The position numbers were made by a program, and so were the translations under genes. Of a stretch of DNA of 64,000 bases, positions 1-8,660 are shown piece after piece. The notes beneath the pieces were generated by a model, which had not been told where the DNA came from, did not search any database, and saw only the letters and a list, made by a program, of their open reading frames with translations. This stretch comes from Actinomyces qiguomingii (GTDB lineage: Bacteria > Actinomycetota > Actinomycetes > Actinomycetales > Actinomycetaceae): assembly GCF_004102025.1 (NCBI RefSeq), contig NZ_CP025228.1, positions 2,480,001-2,544,000 of the forward strand. The letters run 5' to 3'. Positions within the stretch are counted from its first letter, which is position 1. The number at the start of each line of letters is the position of its first letter.

Positions 1-1185
1 ATCCAGTACGGCGGCCGTCGGCCCCTCCAATCCGTCCAGTAGCCCGGTTCCAGCATTGGCGGGGTCTGCGGCCTTGGCCGACTCGGCGTCAGTAGCGCCC
101 AGAGGCGTGATTAGTTCCAGCGCCTCGTCGGCGTCCGTGACGCACACGGCACCCTGTCGCAGCAGCCGGTGACAACCCACCGACGCCATGGAGGTCACCG
201 GCCCGGGCACGGCCCCCACCGGTCTGCCCACCTCCAGGGCATGGTGGGCAGTAGACAGGGCGCCGGAGCGCCAAGCCGCCTCCACGACGACGGTGGCATC
301 ACTCATGGCGGCAATCAGCCGGTTGCGGGTCAGGAAGCGGTGGCGACCGGGCTGGCAGCCCGGCGGCACCTCCGCGACTAGGGCGCCGGCGGCGATCACC
401 TCCTCCAGCACGTCGGCATTGCCCGCCGGGTAGAGCCGATCCACTCCCCCGGCGGACACGGACACGGTAGCGCCGGTGCGCAAGGCGCCACGGTGCGCGG
501 CGGCGTCAATCCCGAAGGCGCCCCCGGAAATGACCACTACGCCCTTGGCCGCCAAGCTACTGGCCATGTCGAAGGTGACGTGCTCGCCGTAGTCGGTGGA
601 GGCGCGGGCCCCAACCAGGGCCAGTGCACGGCCGGTACCCGGCCCGGCGGGCACCAGATCCTCACGCATACGCGGTGCATCTAAAGCGGTCTCTCCGCTC
701 GGCTCGGCGTTACTGCGAGACACGAGCAGGGCGGGATCGCCACGCACCCACAGGCAGTGTGGCGCACGCTCCAAGTCGTTCAGACCCGGCGGCCACCACG
801 CCTCACCGGGCAGCACCAGGTTGCCGCCCAGGCGCTCCAACACATCCAGCTCGCGGCGAATGTCCAGGCCTTGTAGACGCGGCGCCCAGCGCCCGGCAGC
901 GGCGGCCCAATCAGCTCCGGCACGGGCAGCGTCACCACGTGGCGGTAGGGGTGGCCGCGGGGCGGGACGGGGCCGGCCCTCGGCGTCAAGGGCCTCCTGC
1001 GTGAGCCACTCCAAGGCGGCGGTGGCCCCAAGGCCTCCGACCAGGGCGCAGGCGTGGGCGTCGGCGGGTTCGGCCAGTCGGGACCAGGTGGCCCGGGCCA
1101 GTGCCTCGTCGTCATCCCATGCCAGCGGGGTGACCGATCCCAGGTCCGCTGTGGGTCTCGGATAGGGTTCAAACCGCGCGTTCAT
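1..1185 (-). CDS. dprA: DNA processing protein DprA (3' end outside window)
   Basis: DprA binds incoming single-stranded DNA during natural transformation and loads RecA onto it. The frame opens with MNARFEPYPRP and stays open to base 1, so the C-terminus is missing. The Rossmann-like DprA core is clear: LVGARASTDYGEHV, then VVISGGAFGIDAAAHRGAL, then RFLTRNRLIAAMSDATVVVEA. About 200 N-terminal residues precede it. The ATG overlaps the comM stop codon as ATGA, which fixes the start and indicates translational coupling. Its neighbours comM and yraN are the usual actinobacterial partners. Because the end is cut off, I cannot say whether the C-terminal winged-helix domain is present. Confidence 0.93.
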   Translation of the reverse strand, partial: MNARFEPYPRPTADLGSVTPLAWDDDEALARATWSRLAEPADAHACALVGGLGATAALEWLTQEALDAEGRPRPAPRPPLPPRGDAARAGADWAAAAGRWAPRLQGLDIRRELDVLERLGGNLVLPGEAWWPPGLNDLERAPHCLWVRGDPALLVSRSNAEPSGETALDAPRMREDLVPAGPGTGRALALVGARASTDYGEHVTFDMASSLAAKGVVVISGGAFGIDAAAHRGALRTGATVSVSAGGVDRLYPAGNADVLEEVIAAGALVAEVPPGCQPGRHRFLTRNRLIAAMSDATVVVEAAWRSGALSTAHHALEVGRPVGAVPGPVTSMASVGCHRLLRQGAVCVTDADEALELITPLGATDAESAKAADPANAGTGLLDGLEGPTAAVLD

Positions 1186-2759
1186 GGGCGGGCTCCTCTC
1201 GTGCGCAGCGCCAGGGCGGCGCCGATGTCGGTTACGGTGGGTACCGGGCGGGCACCGAGGTCGGCCAAGGTCCAGGCCAGCCGCAGCACCCGGTCTACGC
1301 CCCGTAGGGTCAGGTCGCCGCGGTCCAGCGCGGTCATAAGCGGGGCCAGCAGTGCGGGATCGGTACCGGAGGCGGGTGAGCGCAGCCAACCTCCGGGTAC
1401 CTGCCCCATAAGCCGCCAGGGCGTGTCGGCCAGCCGGTGGGCGGACCGCTCCCTCGCCTCGGCGACGCGGGCGGCGACAACGGCACTGGGCTCGCCGGCG
1501 GCTCCAGCAGCCAGGTCGTCGGCGGTTACGGCGGCGACCTCCACCTGGATGTCCACCCGATCCAGCAGGGGTCCGGATAGGCGGGAGAAGTAGCGGCGTC
1601 GTTGCAGCGAGGTGCAAGTGCACTCCAGGCCACGGCCGGTGGCCCGCCCACAGGGGCAGGGATTGGCGGCCAGCACCAGTTGAAATGCCGCCGGATAGGT
1701 GGCGCGCCCGGCGGCCCGGTCAATGGTGACATACCCGGACTCCAGGGGCTGGCGCAGGCAGTCGAGTACACCAGCGGGAAACTCCGGGGCCTCGTCGAGG
1801 AACAGCACACCGCGGTGCGCCAGGGAGACGTCACCGGGGCGGGGCGAGCCGGAACCGCCACCAATGACCGCTGCTCGCGTGGCAGTGTGGTGGGGAGCGC
1901 GCAGTGGCGGGCGGGTCAGCAGGCCGGTGTCGGCGTTGAAGGTGCCGGCCAGGGAGTGAATGGAGGTGACGGTGACGGCATCCTCGGGATTCAGAGGCGG
2001 CAGGATAGAGGGCAAGCGCTCGGCGAGCATGGTCTTGCCCGCACCCGGCGGGCCGACCAGCAACAGGTGATGCCCACCCGCTGCCGCAACCTCCAGGGCA
2101 TGGCGGGCCTGCGCCTGCCCAACGACATCGGCTAGATCGGGTTCACTTGCCGACACGGGCCGCTCCACCCGATGCGCCACCTGGGCCGCGGCCTGCCTGC
2201 GCGCCTGACGCATCAGCTCGCGGGCGCGACCGGGAAGCCTCCCGCCGTAACGCTCCAGCAGCTGACCGACGTGGCTGACGGCGGTGACGTCTACACCCGG
2301 CACCAGGGCGGCCTCTCGACCGGCGCCGGCGGCGACTACCACCTCGGTCACGCCGGCGTCGGCGGCGGCTCGAACGGCCGGCAGGATGCCGCGGACCGGG
2401 TGGATGGAGCCGTCTAGGCCAAGCTCCCCGATGTACGCGGTACGGGCCAGGTGGGCGACGGCACGCTCCGGCAGCTGACCGCGGGCGCCCAGAACTGCGA
2501 GCGCCAGTGCCAGGTCGAAGCCGGTGCCGGTTTTGGGCAGGTCGGCCGGGGAGAGGTTGACCGTCAGGCGGTGCTCACCCCAGGTAACCCCGCAGGTGGA
2601 CAGGGCGGCCCTGACTCGTTCACGTGATTCGCGCACGGCTGCATCCGGCAGACCTACGAGAGTGAATCCCGGCAGCCCGTGTGCGGAATGGGCCTCCACC
2701 TCCACCAGGTGCCCGGCGAGCCCCGTCAGGGTGACGGCGAGAGTGCGTGCCAGTCCCAT
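1182..2759 (-). CDS. comM: ComM/YifB-family AAA+ ATPase
   Basis: This is a magnesium-chelatase-like AAA+ protein of 525 residues. In Vibrio and Haemophilus, ComM is a branch-migration helicase that helps integrate transforming DNA. The N-terminal Lon-protease-like/ChlI fold covers about residues 1-180 and includes GLPGFTLVGLPDAAVRESRERV. The Walker A motif GPPGAGKT lies at about 236-243, Walker B is in GVLFLDEAPEF, and the C-terminal domain contains NPCPCG. The ATG at 2759 is preferred over longer in-frame starts because family members begin MGLARTLAV and because it overlaps the yraN stop codon as ATGA. The stop in turn overlaps the dprA start, so yraN, comM and dprA form one coupled unit. 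Confidence 0.94.
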   Translation of the reverse strand: MGLARTLAVTLTGLAGHLVEVEAHSAHGLPGFTLVGLPDAAVRESRERVRAALSTCGVTWGEHRLTVNLSPADLPKTGTGFDLALALAVLGARGQLPERAVAHLARTAYIGELGLDGSIHPVRGILPAVRAAADAGVTEVVVAAGAGREAALVPGVDVTAVSHVGQLLERYGGRLPGRARELMRQARRQAAAQVAHRVERPVSASEPDLADVVGQAQARHALEVAAAGGHHLLLVGPPGAGKTMLAERLPSILPPLNPEDAVTVTSIHSLAGTFNADTGLLTRPPLRAPHHTATRAAVIGGGSGSPRPGDVSLAHRGVLFLDEAPEFPAGVLDCLRQPLESGYVTIDRAAGRATYPAAFQLVLAANPCPCGRATGRGLECTCTSLQRRRYFSRLSGPLLDRVDIQVEVAAVTADDLAAGAAGEPSAVVAARVAEARERSAHRLADTPWRLMGQVPGGWLRSPASGTDPALLAPLMTALDRGDLTLRGVDRVLRLAWTLADLGARPVPTVTDIGAALALRTRGARP

Positions 2760-3250
2760 CAGTCCCCCACCCCCCGGTGGTGGCGCAGCAGAGCCGGCAG
2801 GCCTTCCCGCAGCTGAATGGAGACCACATCCAGGCGCAGGCCCGTACGAGGCACGGGGTGGGCGGCCGCCCAGGCGGCGGCAAGAGAGCGCAGGTGGCGC
2901 AGCTTCAGTGGGCCGACGGCTGCGGCGGGCGGACCGGCGACACCCGAGGTACGCGTTTTGACCTCCACGATCACCAGTGTTTCGGGGCCGGCGGGGCTCG
3001 GCTGCAGGGCTACGATGTCGACTTCTCCACGCAGACCAGGACCCGGCCGCCAATTGCGGTCGAGGATGCGCCAGCCCAAGTCGTTGAGATAGTCGGCGGC
3101 GATGGCCTCACCACGCTGCCCGATCAGGCGCCGGGAGTCGGTGCGGGACGGCGGACCGGCGGCCTGTGGCTTGGAGTCGACGGCGAGGGGACGGTTGGCG
3201 GCTGCGGCGCTTGCGGCCGTACGCCGTGGGACGGGTGACGCGGATTGCAT
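2759..3250 (-). CDS. yraN: YraN/UPF0102 family putative nuclease
   Basis: A small protein of 163 residues with the UPF0102 fold, which resembles Holliday-junction resolvases and restriction endonucleases. Its function is not firmly established. The core reads GEAIAADYLNDLGWRILDRN, then GEVDIVAL, then LVIVEVKTRTS, giving the E...D...E-V-K acidic set expected of this nuclease-like family. About 45 low-complexity residues rich in Ala and Pro precede the core. The chosen start, MQSASPVP, has a GGAGG-type ribosome site about 7 bases upstream. Longer in-frame starts lack such support. It is first in a coupled run with comM and dprA. Confidence 0.88.
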   Translation of the reverse strand: MQSASPVPRRTAASAAAANRPLAVDSKPQAAGPPSRTDSRRLIGQRGEAIAADYLNDLGWRILDRNWRPGPGLRGEVDIVALQPSPAGPETLVIVEVKTRTSGVAGPPAAAVGPLKLRHLRSLAAAWAAAHPVPRTGLRLDVVSIQLREGLPALLRHHRGVGD

Positions 3251-3387
3251 GTGCTTGACCTCCGCCACCAGCGTGCCTGCGGGACCGGACAGGAGGCCAG
3301 CGGGCGGTTCGATCTTTGTGGATTGACCCTGCACGAACCGCACCTGTGGAATCCGGTGAGTTCCTCCCGGACCGCCCCGGCGTCGAG

Positions 3388-3693
3388 TCAGGAAGGAATA
3401 TCCATCTCCGGCTTGGTCAGCTCCTCCACATTGACGTCCTTGAAGGTGACCACGCGTACCGACTTCACGAAGCGGCTCGCCCGGTAGATGTCCCAAACCC
3501 AGGCGTCCTCAAGAGTCAGTTCGAAGAACACCTCACCGCCATTGGTGCGCACCTGCACATCCACGGCGTTGGCCAGGTAGAAGCGGCGCTCCGTCTCGAC
3601 GACATATGAGAACAGGGAGATGACGTCGCGGTACTCGCGATACAGATCGAGCTCCAACTCGTTCTCATACGACTCCAGGTCTTCGGCACTCAT
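3388..3693 (-). CDS. DUF2469 family protein
   Basis: A short acidic protein of 101 residues that matches the actinobacterial DUF2469 family (the Rv2901c type in mycobacteria). It begins MSAEDLESYENELELDLYREY and contains VVETERRFYLANAVDVQVR and FFELTLEDAWVWDIYR, all hallmarks of the family. No enzymatic role is known. Its place between yraN and rnhB is conserved across actinobacteria, which supports both identity and start. The ribosome site is weak. An in-frame extension upstream overlaps rnhB and looks spurious. Its stop lies 137 bases before the yraN start. Confidence 0.9.
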   Translation of the reverse strand: MSAEDLESYENELELDLYREYRDVISLFSYVVETERRFYLANAVDVQVRTNGGEVFFELTLEDAWVWDIYRASRFVKSVRVVTFKDVNVEELTKPEMDIPS

Positions 3694-3700
3694 TCGCTCA

Positions 3701-4534
3701 TCATGCCCAACGGGCCTCTCCTCCGGCAGCAGGTCCCGCGGGCGCGTCGGCCACAGCTGCGGCTCGAGCCGGCACCTGCAATGGCACGTCGGAAGCATCT
3801 GCGCCCACAGGCGCAGCGTCGGAACCTGCGACCTCGGTTGGGAAGCGTTCCAGCCCGGGCAGGTGCCAAGAGCGACGATGGATGTCGCTGGCGCCAAGCC
3901 GGGCTAGGCCCTCAATATGGGCGGGCGAAGCGTAGCCCTTATTGCGCGCCCAACCGTAGCCCGGGTCGGGCAGCCCGGCCATGAGCGCGTCTCGCTCAAC
4001 CTTGGCCAGCACAGAGGCTGCCGCCACCACGGCGCAGTGGGCGTCCGCCTTCACGCGCGTATGCACAACAGGCACGGGAACCGACGCCGCGGCGCCGTCC
4101 CCTACAAGCGCCTCAGCCAGGCCGGGCGCAGCGGTGGGATGCAGCCAGTTGACACTGCCGTCCAGGATGATGGCGCCGGGCAGGTGACCGCGAGTGGACA
4201 CCCGAGCCAGGGCCCGGCGTCCGGCCAGCCACAGGGCACCGACAATGCCCAGTGCGTCAATCTCCGTCGGGGTGGCGTGGCCGACGGCGTAGTCGGCGGC
4301 CCATTCACGACAGGGGGTCACAAGCGCTTCCCGGCGGCGGGGCGTGAGCCTTTTGGAGTCTGCCAGGTCAGCCGGGAAGGTCGCCGCCGTGGCGCGCGAG
4401 ACGACTACCAGGCCAACGCTGACGGGACCGGCCAGGGCTCCCCTGCCAACCTCGTCCATGCCGCCCACCAGTTGGTGTTGTGCGAGCAGTGCCTCCTCCA
4501 GCTCGCGATCAGGCCGGATGCGTGTGGGAGTCAC
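3701..4534 (-). CDS. rnhB: ribonuclease HII
   Basis: RNase HII cuts the RNA strand of RNA-DNA hybrids and starts removal of single ribonucleotides embedded in DNA. The acidic active-site residues sit in MDEVGRGALAGPV, IILDGS and VKADAHCAVVAAASVLAKV, the usual D-E-D-D arrangement. The start is the GTG at 4534, which overlaps the lepB stop codon as GTGA, giving 277 residues. The last 55 residues or so form an Ala/Pro-rich tail beyond the catalytic fold, longer than usual. The rnhB-lepB pair is a standard actinobacterial arrangement. Confidence 0.93.
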   Translation of the reverse strand: MTPTRIRPDRELEEALLAQHQLVGGMDEVGRGALAGPVSVGLVVVSRATAATFPADLADSKRLTPRRREALVTPCREWAADYAVGHATPTEIDALGIVGALWLAGRRALARVSTRGHLPGAIILDGSVNWLHPTAAPGLAEALVGDGAAASVPVPVVHTRVKADAHCAVVAAASVLAKVERDALMAGLPDPGYGWARNKGYASPAHIEGLARLGASDIHRRSWHLPGLERFPTEVAGSDAAPVGADASDVPLQVPARAAAVADAPAGPAAGGEARWA

Positions 4535-5346
4535 GGGACCGTCCCAGAGCTGGCGGTCGCGGCGGCATCGGGAACGGTGTCGAAGACGCCGTGGGCGTCG
4601 AGTCCCCCAATGCGCGACAGCGGCAGCACCACGGCCTTGGCCACCCCGACCACGTCCTCCAAGGGGACGAATCCGCCGTTGGCGTCGTCCTGGTGGAAGC
4701 GGGAGTCGGCGGAATTGGCGCGGTTGTCGCCCATCACCCACACATGTCCCGCGGGCACCGTCACGTCAAAGGCGACATCGGATGCCGAGCGCCCGGGCTT
4801 CAGGTAGGACTCATCGACCTCGACGCCGTTGATGGTCAGCGAGCCATTGCCGTCGGCCACTATATGGTCTCCACCCACGCCAATGACACGCTTGATCAGG
4901 TGGTGTCCGGAGTCCTCGGGCAGTAGACGTAAGGCAGTCAGCGCATCCTGGATCAAGCCCTTGAGTCCGGTGGGCTCGGCGACGTTAAGCCAGTTGTCCG
5001 GATCGGTGAATACGATGATATCGCCGCGTTCGACGTCGTCGGCGTCATACATGGTCACGGCCACCCGGTCGCCCTCCAGCAGGGTGTCCTCCATGGATCC
5101 GGAGGGGATGCCGAAGGTCTGGACGACGTAGGTCTTCACCAGGGCCACTACCAGCAGTACTACCAGCACTATCGCCAGGGTGGAACCGCGGCGCTGCCGG
5201 GCGACGGGCTCGGCGTCATCGTCGGGGGCGGAGCGGCGGACCGGTTGGAAGGAGGGCGGCAACTCATCCTCAACGGATGCCGCGGCATCGGGGCTGGTGG
5301 AGACGGCTTCAGGCATGCCTTCGGCGTCTTCCTGCGGTGCGCTCAC
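4531..5346 (-). CDS. lepB: signal peptidase I
   Basis: A type I signal peptidase that removes signal peptides from exported proteins at the outer face of the membrane. A cytoplasmic acidic segment of about 60 residues leads into one membrane helix (STLAIVLVVLLVVALVKTY). The catalytic serine is in GIPSGSMEDTL, the catalytic lysine in HHLIKRVIGVGGD, and the conserved late box is MGDNRANSADSR. The GTG at 5346 is chosen because a GGGAGA ribosome site lies just upstream. A longer in-frame start at 5430 would run through the hairpin at 5402-5431 and is less likely. Its stop overlaps rnhB as GTGA. Confidence 0.92.
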   Translation of the reverse strand: MSAPQEDAEGMPEAVSTSPDAAASVEDELPPSFQPVRRSAPDDDAEPVARQRRGSTLAIVLVVLLVVALVKTYVVQTFGIPSGSMEDTLLEGDRVAVTMYDADDVERGDIIVFTDPDNWLNVAEPTGLKGLIQDALTALRLLPEDSGHHLIKRVIGVGGDHIVADGNGSLTINGVEVDESYLKPGRSASDVAFDVTVPAGHVWVMGDNRANSADSRFHQDDANGGFVPLEDVVGVAKAVVLPLSRIGGLDAHGVFDTVPDAAATASSGTVP

Positions 5347-5401
5347 CGTCTCCCTCTCGCATAGTGGCTGGATGGCTTCAGGGTCGAAGCTGGAGTGTGT
5401 G

Positions 5402-5431
5402 GGTGCCCGGGACCCGCGGGCCCCGGGCACC
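5402..5431 (-). terminator. GC-rich hairpin after rplS
   Basis: A perfect 10-bp inverted repeat, GGTGCCCGGG facing CCCGGGCACC across a 10-base loop, lies between the rplS stop and the lepB start. No run of T follows on the minus strand, so it may attenuate or process the message rather than fully terminate it. Confidence 0.5.
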
Positions 5432-5456
5432 TGCGGGCTCGGAGGCCTCCGGACCC

Positions 5457-5807
5457 TCAGTTAGTGCGGAACTCCTTGATCTTAGCCGCCTTACCGTGCA
5501 GGTTGCGCAGGTAGTACAGCTTGGCGCGGCGCACATCACCGCGAGTGACGACCTCGATCTTGTCAATCGTGGGGGTGTGCAGCGGGAAGGTGCGCTCGAC
5601 TCCGACCCCGAAGGAGATCTTGCGGATGGTGAAGGTCTCGGACACGCCGCTGCCCCTGCGGGCGATGACGACGCCCTGGAATACCTGGATACGGCTGCGG
5701 GAACCCTCCACGACCTTGACGTGCACCCGCAGGGTGTCACCGGCCCGGAAACTGGGGATGTCCTCACGCAGTGAGGCGGCGTCGATCTCGTCGATCAGGT
5801 TGGTCAT
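5457..5807 (-). CDS. rplS: 50S ribosomal protein L19 (bL19)
   Basis: L19 lies at the interface of the two ribosomal subunits. The 116-residue length is normal. The sequence carries the L19 signatures [35 protein letters not shown] (shown here as a span, residues about 20-54) and [18 protein letters not shown]. The end, [15 protein letters not shown], is also typical. A GGAGAG ribosome site precedes the ATG. The 291 bases between trmD and this gene hold its probable promoter, but I see no convincing box. Confidence 0.97.
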   Translation of the reverse strand: MTNLIDEIDAASLREDIPSFRAGDTLRVHVKVVEGSRSRIQVFQGVVIARRGSGVSETFTIRKISFGVGVERTFPLHTPTIDKIEVVTRGDVRRAKLYYLRNLHGKAAKIKEFRTN

Positions 5808-6098
5808 TGACTTCTCTCCTCGCCCGTGCCACTGGTCAGCGGGCGATAAACGGGCGGCGCCGCCGGACCGGGTTGCCGGGCAGGCGGTATTTGCCGCATT
5901 CCTGCGCCTGCGGGTCCTGCTCCTGACCGCCTCCCCAGTGGCAGGGGCGGTCCGAGGCCCGCGGCCGGTCTAGTCTGCCACAGGCGCTGCACCATTGAGA
6001 CGGCCCGGGCGTGCTACGTGCTGGATTTCACGCGACCCGAGCGCCAACAGTACCAACCAGCCACAACATCCCCGATCCGCAGGAGCCGAGTCGGAACG

Positions 6099-7706
6099 TC
6101 AGCCGGACCGACCCGGCCGCGGCAGCTTCACCTGCGGGTGCAGGACCATGACGACGTCACGACAACGGCTGCCGCCGACCTCATAAGTGCGGGTGCCGAC
6201 CTTGCGGAAGCCGGCGTGCCGGTATGCCTTCTGCGCGCGCCGGTTGGCCGCATTGGTACCCAGCCACAGGGCGGTGACGCCCATATTGTCGACGACGCTT
6301 ACGGCCTCGGCGAGGAGTGTGGCGGCTATGCCGGCCGAACGCAGACGGGCGTCGACATAGACCTTGGATAGTTCCGCCGCCAGTGCCTGCGCGCCGTCGG
6401 GGCCGGGCGGAACCGAGACCGCGGGGGGCCGCGGATCAAGTCCGGCCGGGAGGGCGCCATCGGCGTCGAGGATCTCGGCCACGACGGCGCTGTAACCGAC
6501 CAGGGCGCCGGCTGGCAGTGCTTCGGCATCGGTCTCGCCCGGGGGAGCCGGCAGGCCCTGAGGGAGCTCGGCGACGGTGAGCACCACACGCGGGTCCTCC
6601 AGCCAGAGGGCCAGTCGCTGCGGGGAGAGGTTGACGGCGATGTGCGCCGCGATCTGTTCCGGCGTGAGGGAACTCGGGCACGCGTCGGGGAAGGTACGCG
6701 CAGCCAGGTCGGCGAGGGCGACCAGATCGCCGTCCACGGCCGGACGCACCACGAGCGGCACCGGGTGGGCGGCGCCAGCCGGTGCGACCCAGCCGTTGCG
6801 GGCCAGGGCGGCGCGGTCGCCGGCGTCGAGTTCGGCTGGACGGAGCCGGGCGATCAGGTCGGGCCGCCGTTCGGCGGTACGGGCGATGGCCTGATCGCGG
6901 CGGTGCCGGGCGACGCGGGCGTGGTCGCCGGACAGTAGCACCGGTTCGGTGGCCGCCAGGTCGTACCCGCGCCAGGCCACGGGACGGGTGTATACGGGGT
7001 ACTCCAGCAGACCGGTGCCGGCATGCGACTCCTCGACTATGGATTCGGGGTTGCCCAGCACGCCAGGCCGCAGGCGGGCGACGGCCTCGATCATGACCAG
7101 GGCGGCAGCCTCCCCTCCGTTGAGCACGTAGTCGCCGATGGACAGCTCGCGCACCTCCACTCCGCACGCGGCGTAATACGCGCCAACGCGGGCGTCGATG
7201 CCCTCATAACGGCCGCAGGCGAAAATGAGCTGGTCGGCACCGGCCAGGTCCTCCGCGGTGCGCTGAGTGAAGACCTCGCCGGAGGGGGCGGGGATCACCA
7301 ACACGCGGCGGGGCCCCTCCTGCCGAGCCTGGTCCCCCTCGGCGACTGGGGTGCCCGGTGCCTTTGCAACCGCCCCGCCGGGCAGGGCTGCGCAGACGAT
7401 GTCGTCCAGAGCAGCGCCCCACACGTCGGGCTTCATCACCATACCCGCTCCCCCGCCGATGGGGGTGTCGTCCACAGTGCGGTGGCGGTCATGGGTCCAG
7501 TCGCGCAGGTCGTGCACGTGCAGGTCCAGCAGGCCTTCGGCATCTGCGCGCCCAATCAGGGACAGGTCCAGAACCCGCAGGTAGTCGGGGAAGATAGTCA
7601 CCACGTCTAGGCGCAGGGGCCCATTGGGCCGCCCGGCGGGCGCATGCGCCGACTGCTGCACATCCTCCTCCGCCCGCACTGACATCGAATCGGCGGTACG
7701 GCTCAC
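6099..7706 (-). CDS. trmD: tRNA (guanine37-N1)-methyltransferase TrmD fused to a GNAT acetyltransferase domain
   Basis: TrmD methylates G37 of tRNAs, using S-adenosylmethionine, to prevent frameshifting. The protein is 535 residues, about twice the family norm. After a 30-residue leader, residues 31-300 are TrmD: IGGGAGMVMKPDVW near 93-106, RYEGIDARV near 176 and the knotted SAM-binding loop ELSIGDYVLNGGEAAAL near 197. Residues about 318-525 form a second domain with the acetyl-CoA loop RLRSAGIA (454-461) and a GNAT C-terminus (ALWLGTNAANRRAQKAYRHA). The frame is continuous, with no sign of an internal start. The GTG start overlaps the rimM stop as GTGA. The acetyl acceptor is unknown. Confidence 0.93.
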   Translation of the reverse strand: MSRTADSMSVRAEEDVQQSAHAPAGRPNGPLRLDVVTIFPDYLRVLDLSLIGRADAEGLLDLHVHDLRDWTHDRHRTVDDTPIGGGAGMVMKPDVWGAALDDIVCAALPGGAVAKAPGTPVAEGDQARQEGPRRVLVIPAPSGEVFTQRTAEDLAGADQLIFACGRYEGIDARVGAYYAACGVEVRELSIGDYVLNGGEAAALVMIEAVARLRPGVLGNPESIVEESHAGTGLLEYPVYTRPVAWRGYDLAATEPVLLSGDHARVARHRRDQAIARTAERRPDLIARLRPAELDAGDRAALARNGWVAPAGAAHPVPLVVRPAVDGDLVALADLAARTFPDACPSSLTPEQIAAHIAVNLSPQRLALWLEDPRVVLTVAELPQGLPAPPGETDAEALPAGALVGYSAVVAEILDADGALPAGLDPRPPAVSVPPGPDGAQALAAELSKVYVDARLRSAGIAATLLAEAVSVVDNMGVTALWLGTNAANRRAQKAYRHAGFRKVGTRTYEVGGSRCRDVVMVLHPQVKLPRPGRSG

Positions 7707-8254
7707 CGGGCCTCCTCCGGCTCACCCACCCCGGGGAACAGTCCACCGGGAGGGTCGATTACGACGGTGCCGGCGTCGGGGTTGATCTCGGGCACGAGTT
7801 GCTCTACGAAGGGGACCCGGACCTCCTGCCCCTGGGGGGTGCGCACCAACAGCCGATCCTGGGCCACACCCGGTTCCAGGCCGCTGACCTCACCGAGCTC
7901 GCGCACCGAGCCACCGGGCAAGAGCTGGATCGCCCGCAGCCCGACCAGTTCATGGGCGTACCAGGCGTCGTCCTCCGGTTCCTCAGCCTCGGCCTCGACC
8001 AACAGTTCGACGCCGCGCAGCGACTCCGCGGCAGTGCGGTCGGTAGCCTCGACGAAGGCAGCGAACCAGCGGTGTCCATCGAAACGTAGCCGGGAAACGG
8101 TGAGGCTCCCGGCGGCGGCGGGACCGATGGCGGGTTCGACGGGAAGAACGCTGCCGGGAGCGAGTCTGCCCTCCGGGTCATCGGTGCGGACATCCAGGCG
8201 TACCTCGCCCTTGAGCGCGTGGGCGGGGCCGATGACGGCGACGGTTAGCAGCAC
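7703..8254 (-). CDS. rimM: 16S rRNA processing protein RimM
   Basis: RimM binds S19 and helps mature the head of the 30S subunit. The RimM N-terminal domain begins LLTVAVIGPAHALKGEVRLDV, and the C-terminal PRC-barrel starts near DAWYAHELVGLRAI and ends VIDPPGGLFP. The GTG at 8254 gives 183 residues, has a GGGTAGG-like site upstream and matches the usual start. The open frame extends further upstream into the 19-bp repeat array and is not credible there. The stop overlaps trmD. A terminator and repeats separate this pair from rpsP-khpA, so rimM-trmD is probably its own transcript. Confidence 0.92.
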   Translation of the reverse strand: MLLTVAVIGPAHALKGEVRLDVRTDDPEGRLAPGSVLPVEPAIGPAAAGSLTVSRLRFDGHRWFAAFVEATDRTAAESLRGVELLVEAEAEEPEDDAWYAHELVGLRAIQLLPGGSVRELGEVSGLEPGVAQDRLLVRTPQGQEVRVPFVEQLVPEINPDAGTVVIDPPGGLFPGVGEPEEAR

Positions 8255-8340
8255 GAGAACTAACCTACCCCGCGCTGCCAGCCCCGGTACGCACCCGTCC
8301 GCTGCGCACATTCGGGTTATTGGACTGCCCAGCTGCGGAT

Positions 8341-8466
8341 GGACCCCCTGGCTGCCGTTGGACCACCTGGCTGCCGTTGGACCACCTGGCTGCCGTTGGA
8401 CCACCTGAAACGCACTCTCAGACGGTCCAACCGCAAAACCGCGGTCCAACCGCAGGAACCCGGTCC
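8341..8466. repeat. GGWCC head-to-head array, locus 1
   Basis: Three exact 19-bp units (CTGGCTGCCGTTGGACCAC) occupy 8348-8404, so GGACC recurs every 19 bases. After a 21-base centre the opposite sequence GGTCC appears at 8424, 8443 and 8462, again exactly 19 bases apart. The centre contains GAAACGCACTCTCAGAC, which is repeated in reverse at locus 2 (36627-36709). Confidence 0.9.
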
Positions 8467-8618
8467 AAGTACGCAGCCGGCAGCTGGCCGGGACCACTTG
8501 GGTGCCAGCTTGGGTGCCACTGCCGCCCTGGCCACACCTCCCCCAAAGGCATGGTCAAGACCATGGCGCCCACAAGAACAGCCCGCGACAAGCCGCAACA
8601 CCCTGCACCCTGGTCTAC

Positions 8619-8643
8619 AGCACCACGTTCGCACCGATAACCC
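8619..8643. mobile_element. solitary IS1249-type terminal inverted repeat
   Basis: The sequence AGCACCACGTTCGCACCGAT followed by AACCC matches the ends of the complete insertion element at 21932-23303, with only two differences from its left end over about 24 bases. No transposase and no convincing partner end lie nearby. It is therefore a remnant left by deletion, or one end of a decayed miniature element. Confidence 0.72.
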
Positions 8644-8660
8644 CAAGAAGCTGGAAAATG

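Larger units (their letters stand above)
8255..8660. other. repeat-rich intergenic region upstream of rimM
   Basis: No gene is apparent in these 406 bases. The stretch holds a GGWCC head-to-head repeat array (8341-8466), a lone IS1249-type terminal repeat (8619-8643) and, presumably, the rimM promoter. The open frames here are repetitive artefacts. Confidence 0.7.

Noticed and set aside
8311-8330. GGGTTATTGG as a partner end for the solitary IS1249 repeat
   Set aside because: Only the first seven to nine bases match. The rest diverges, so a miniature element cannot be claimed.
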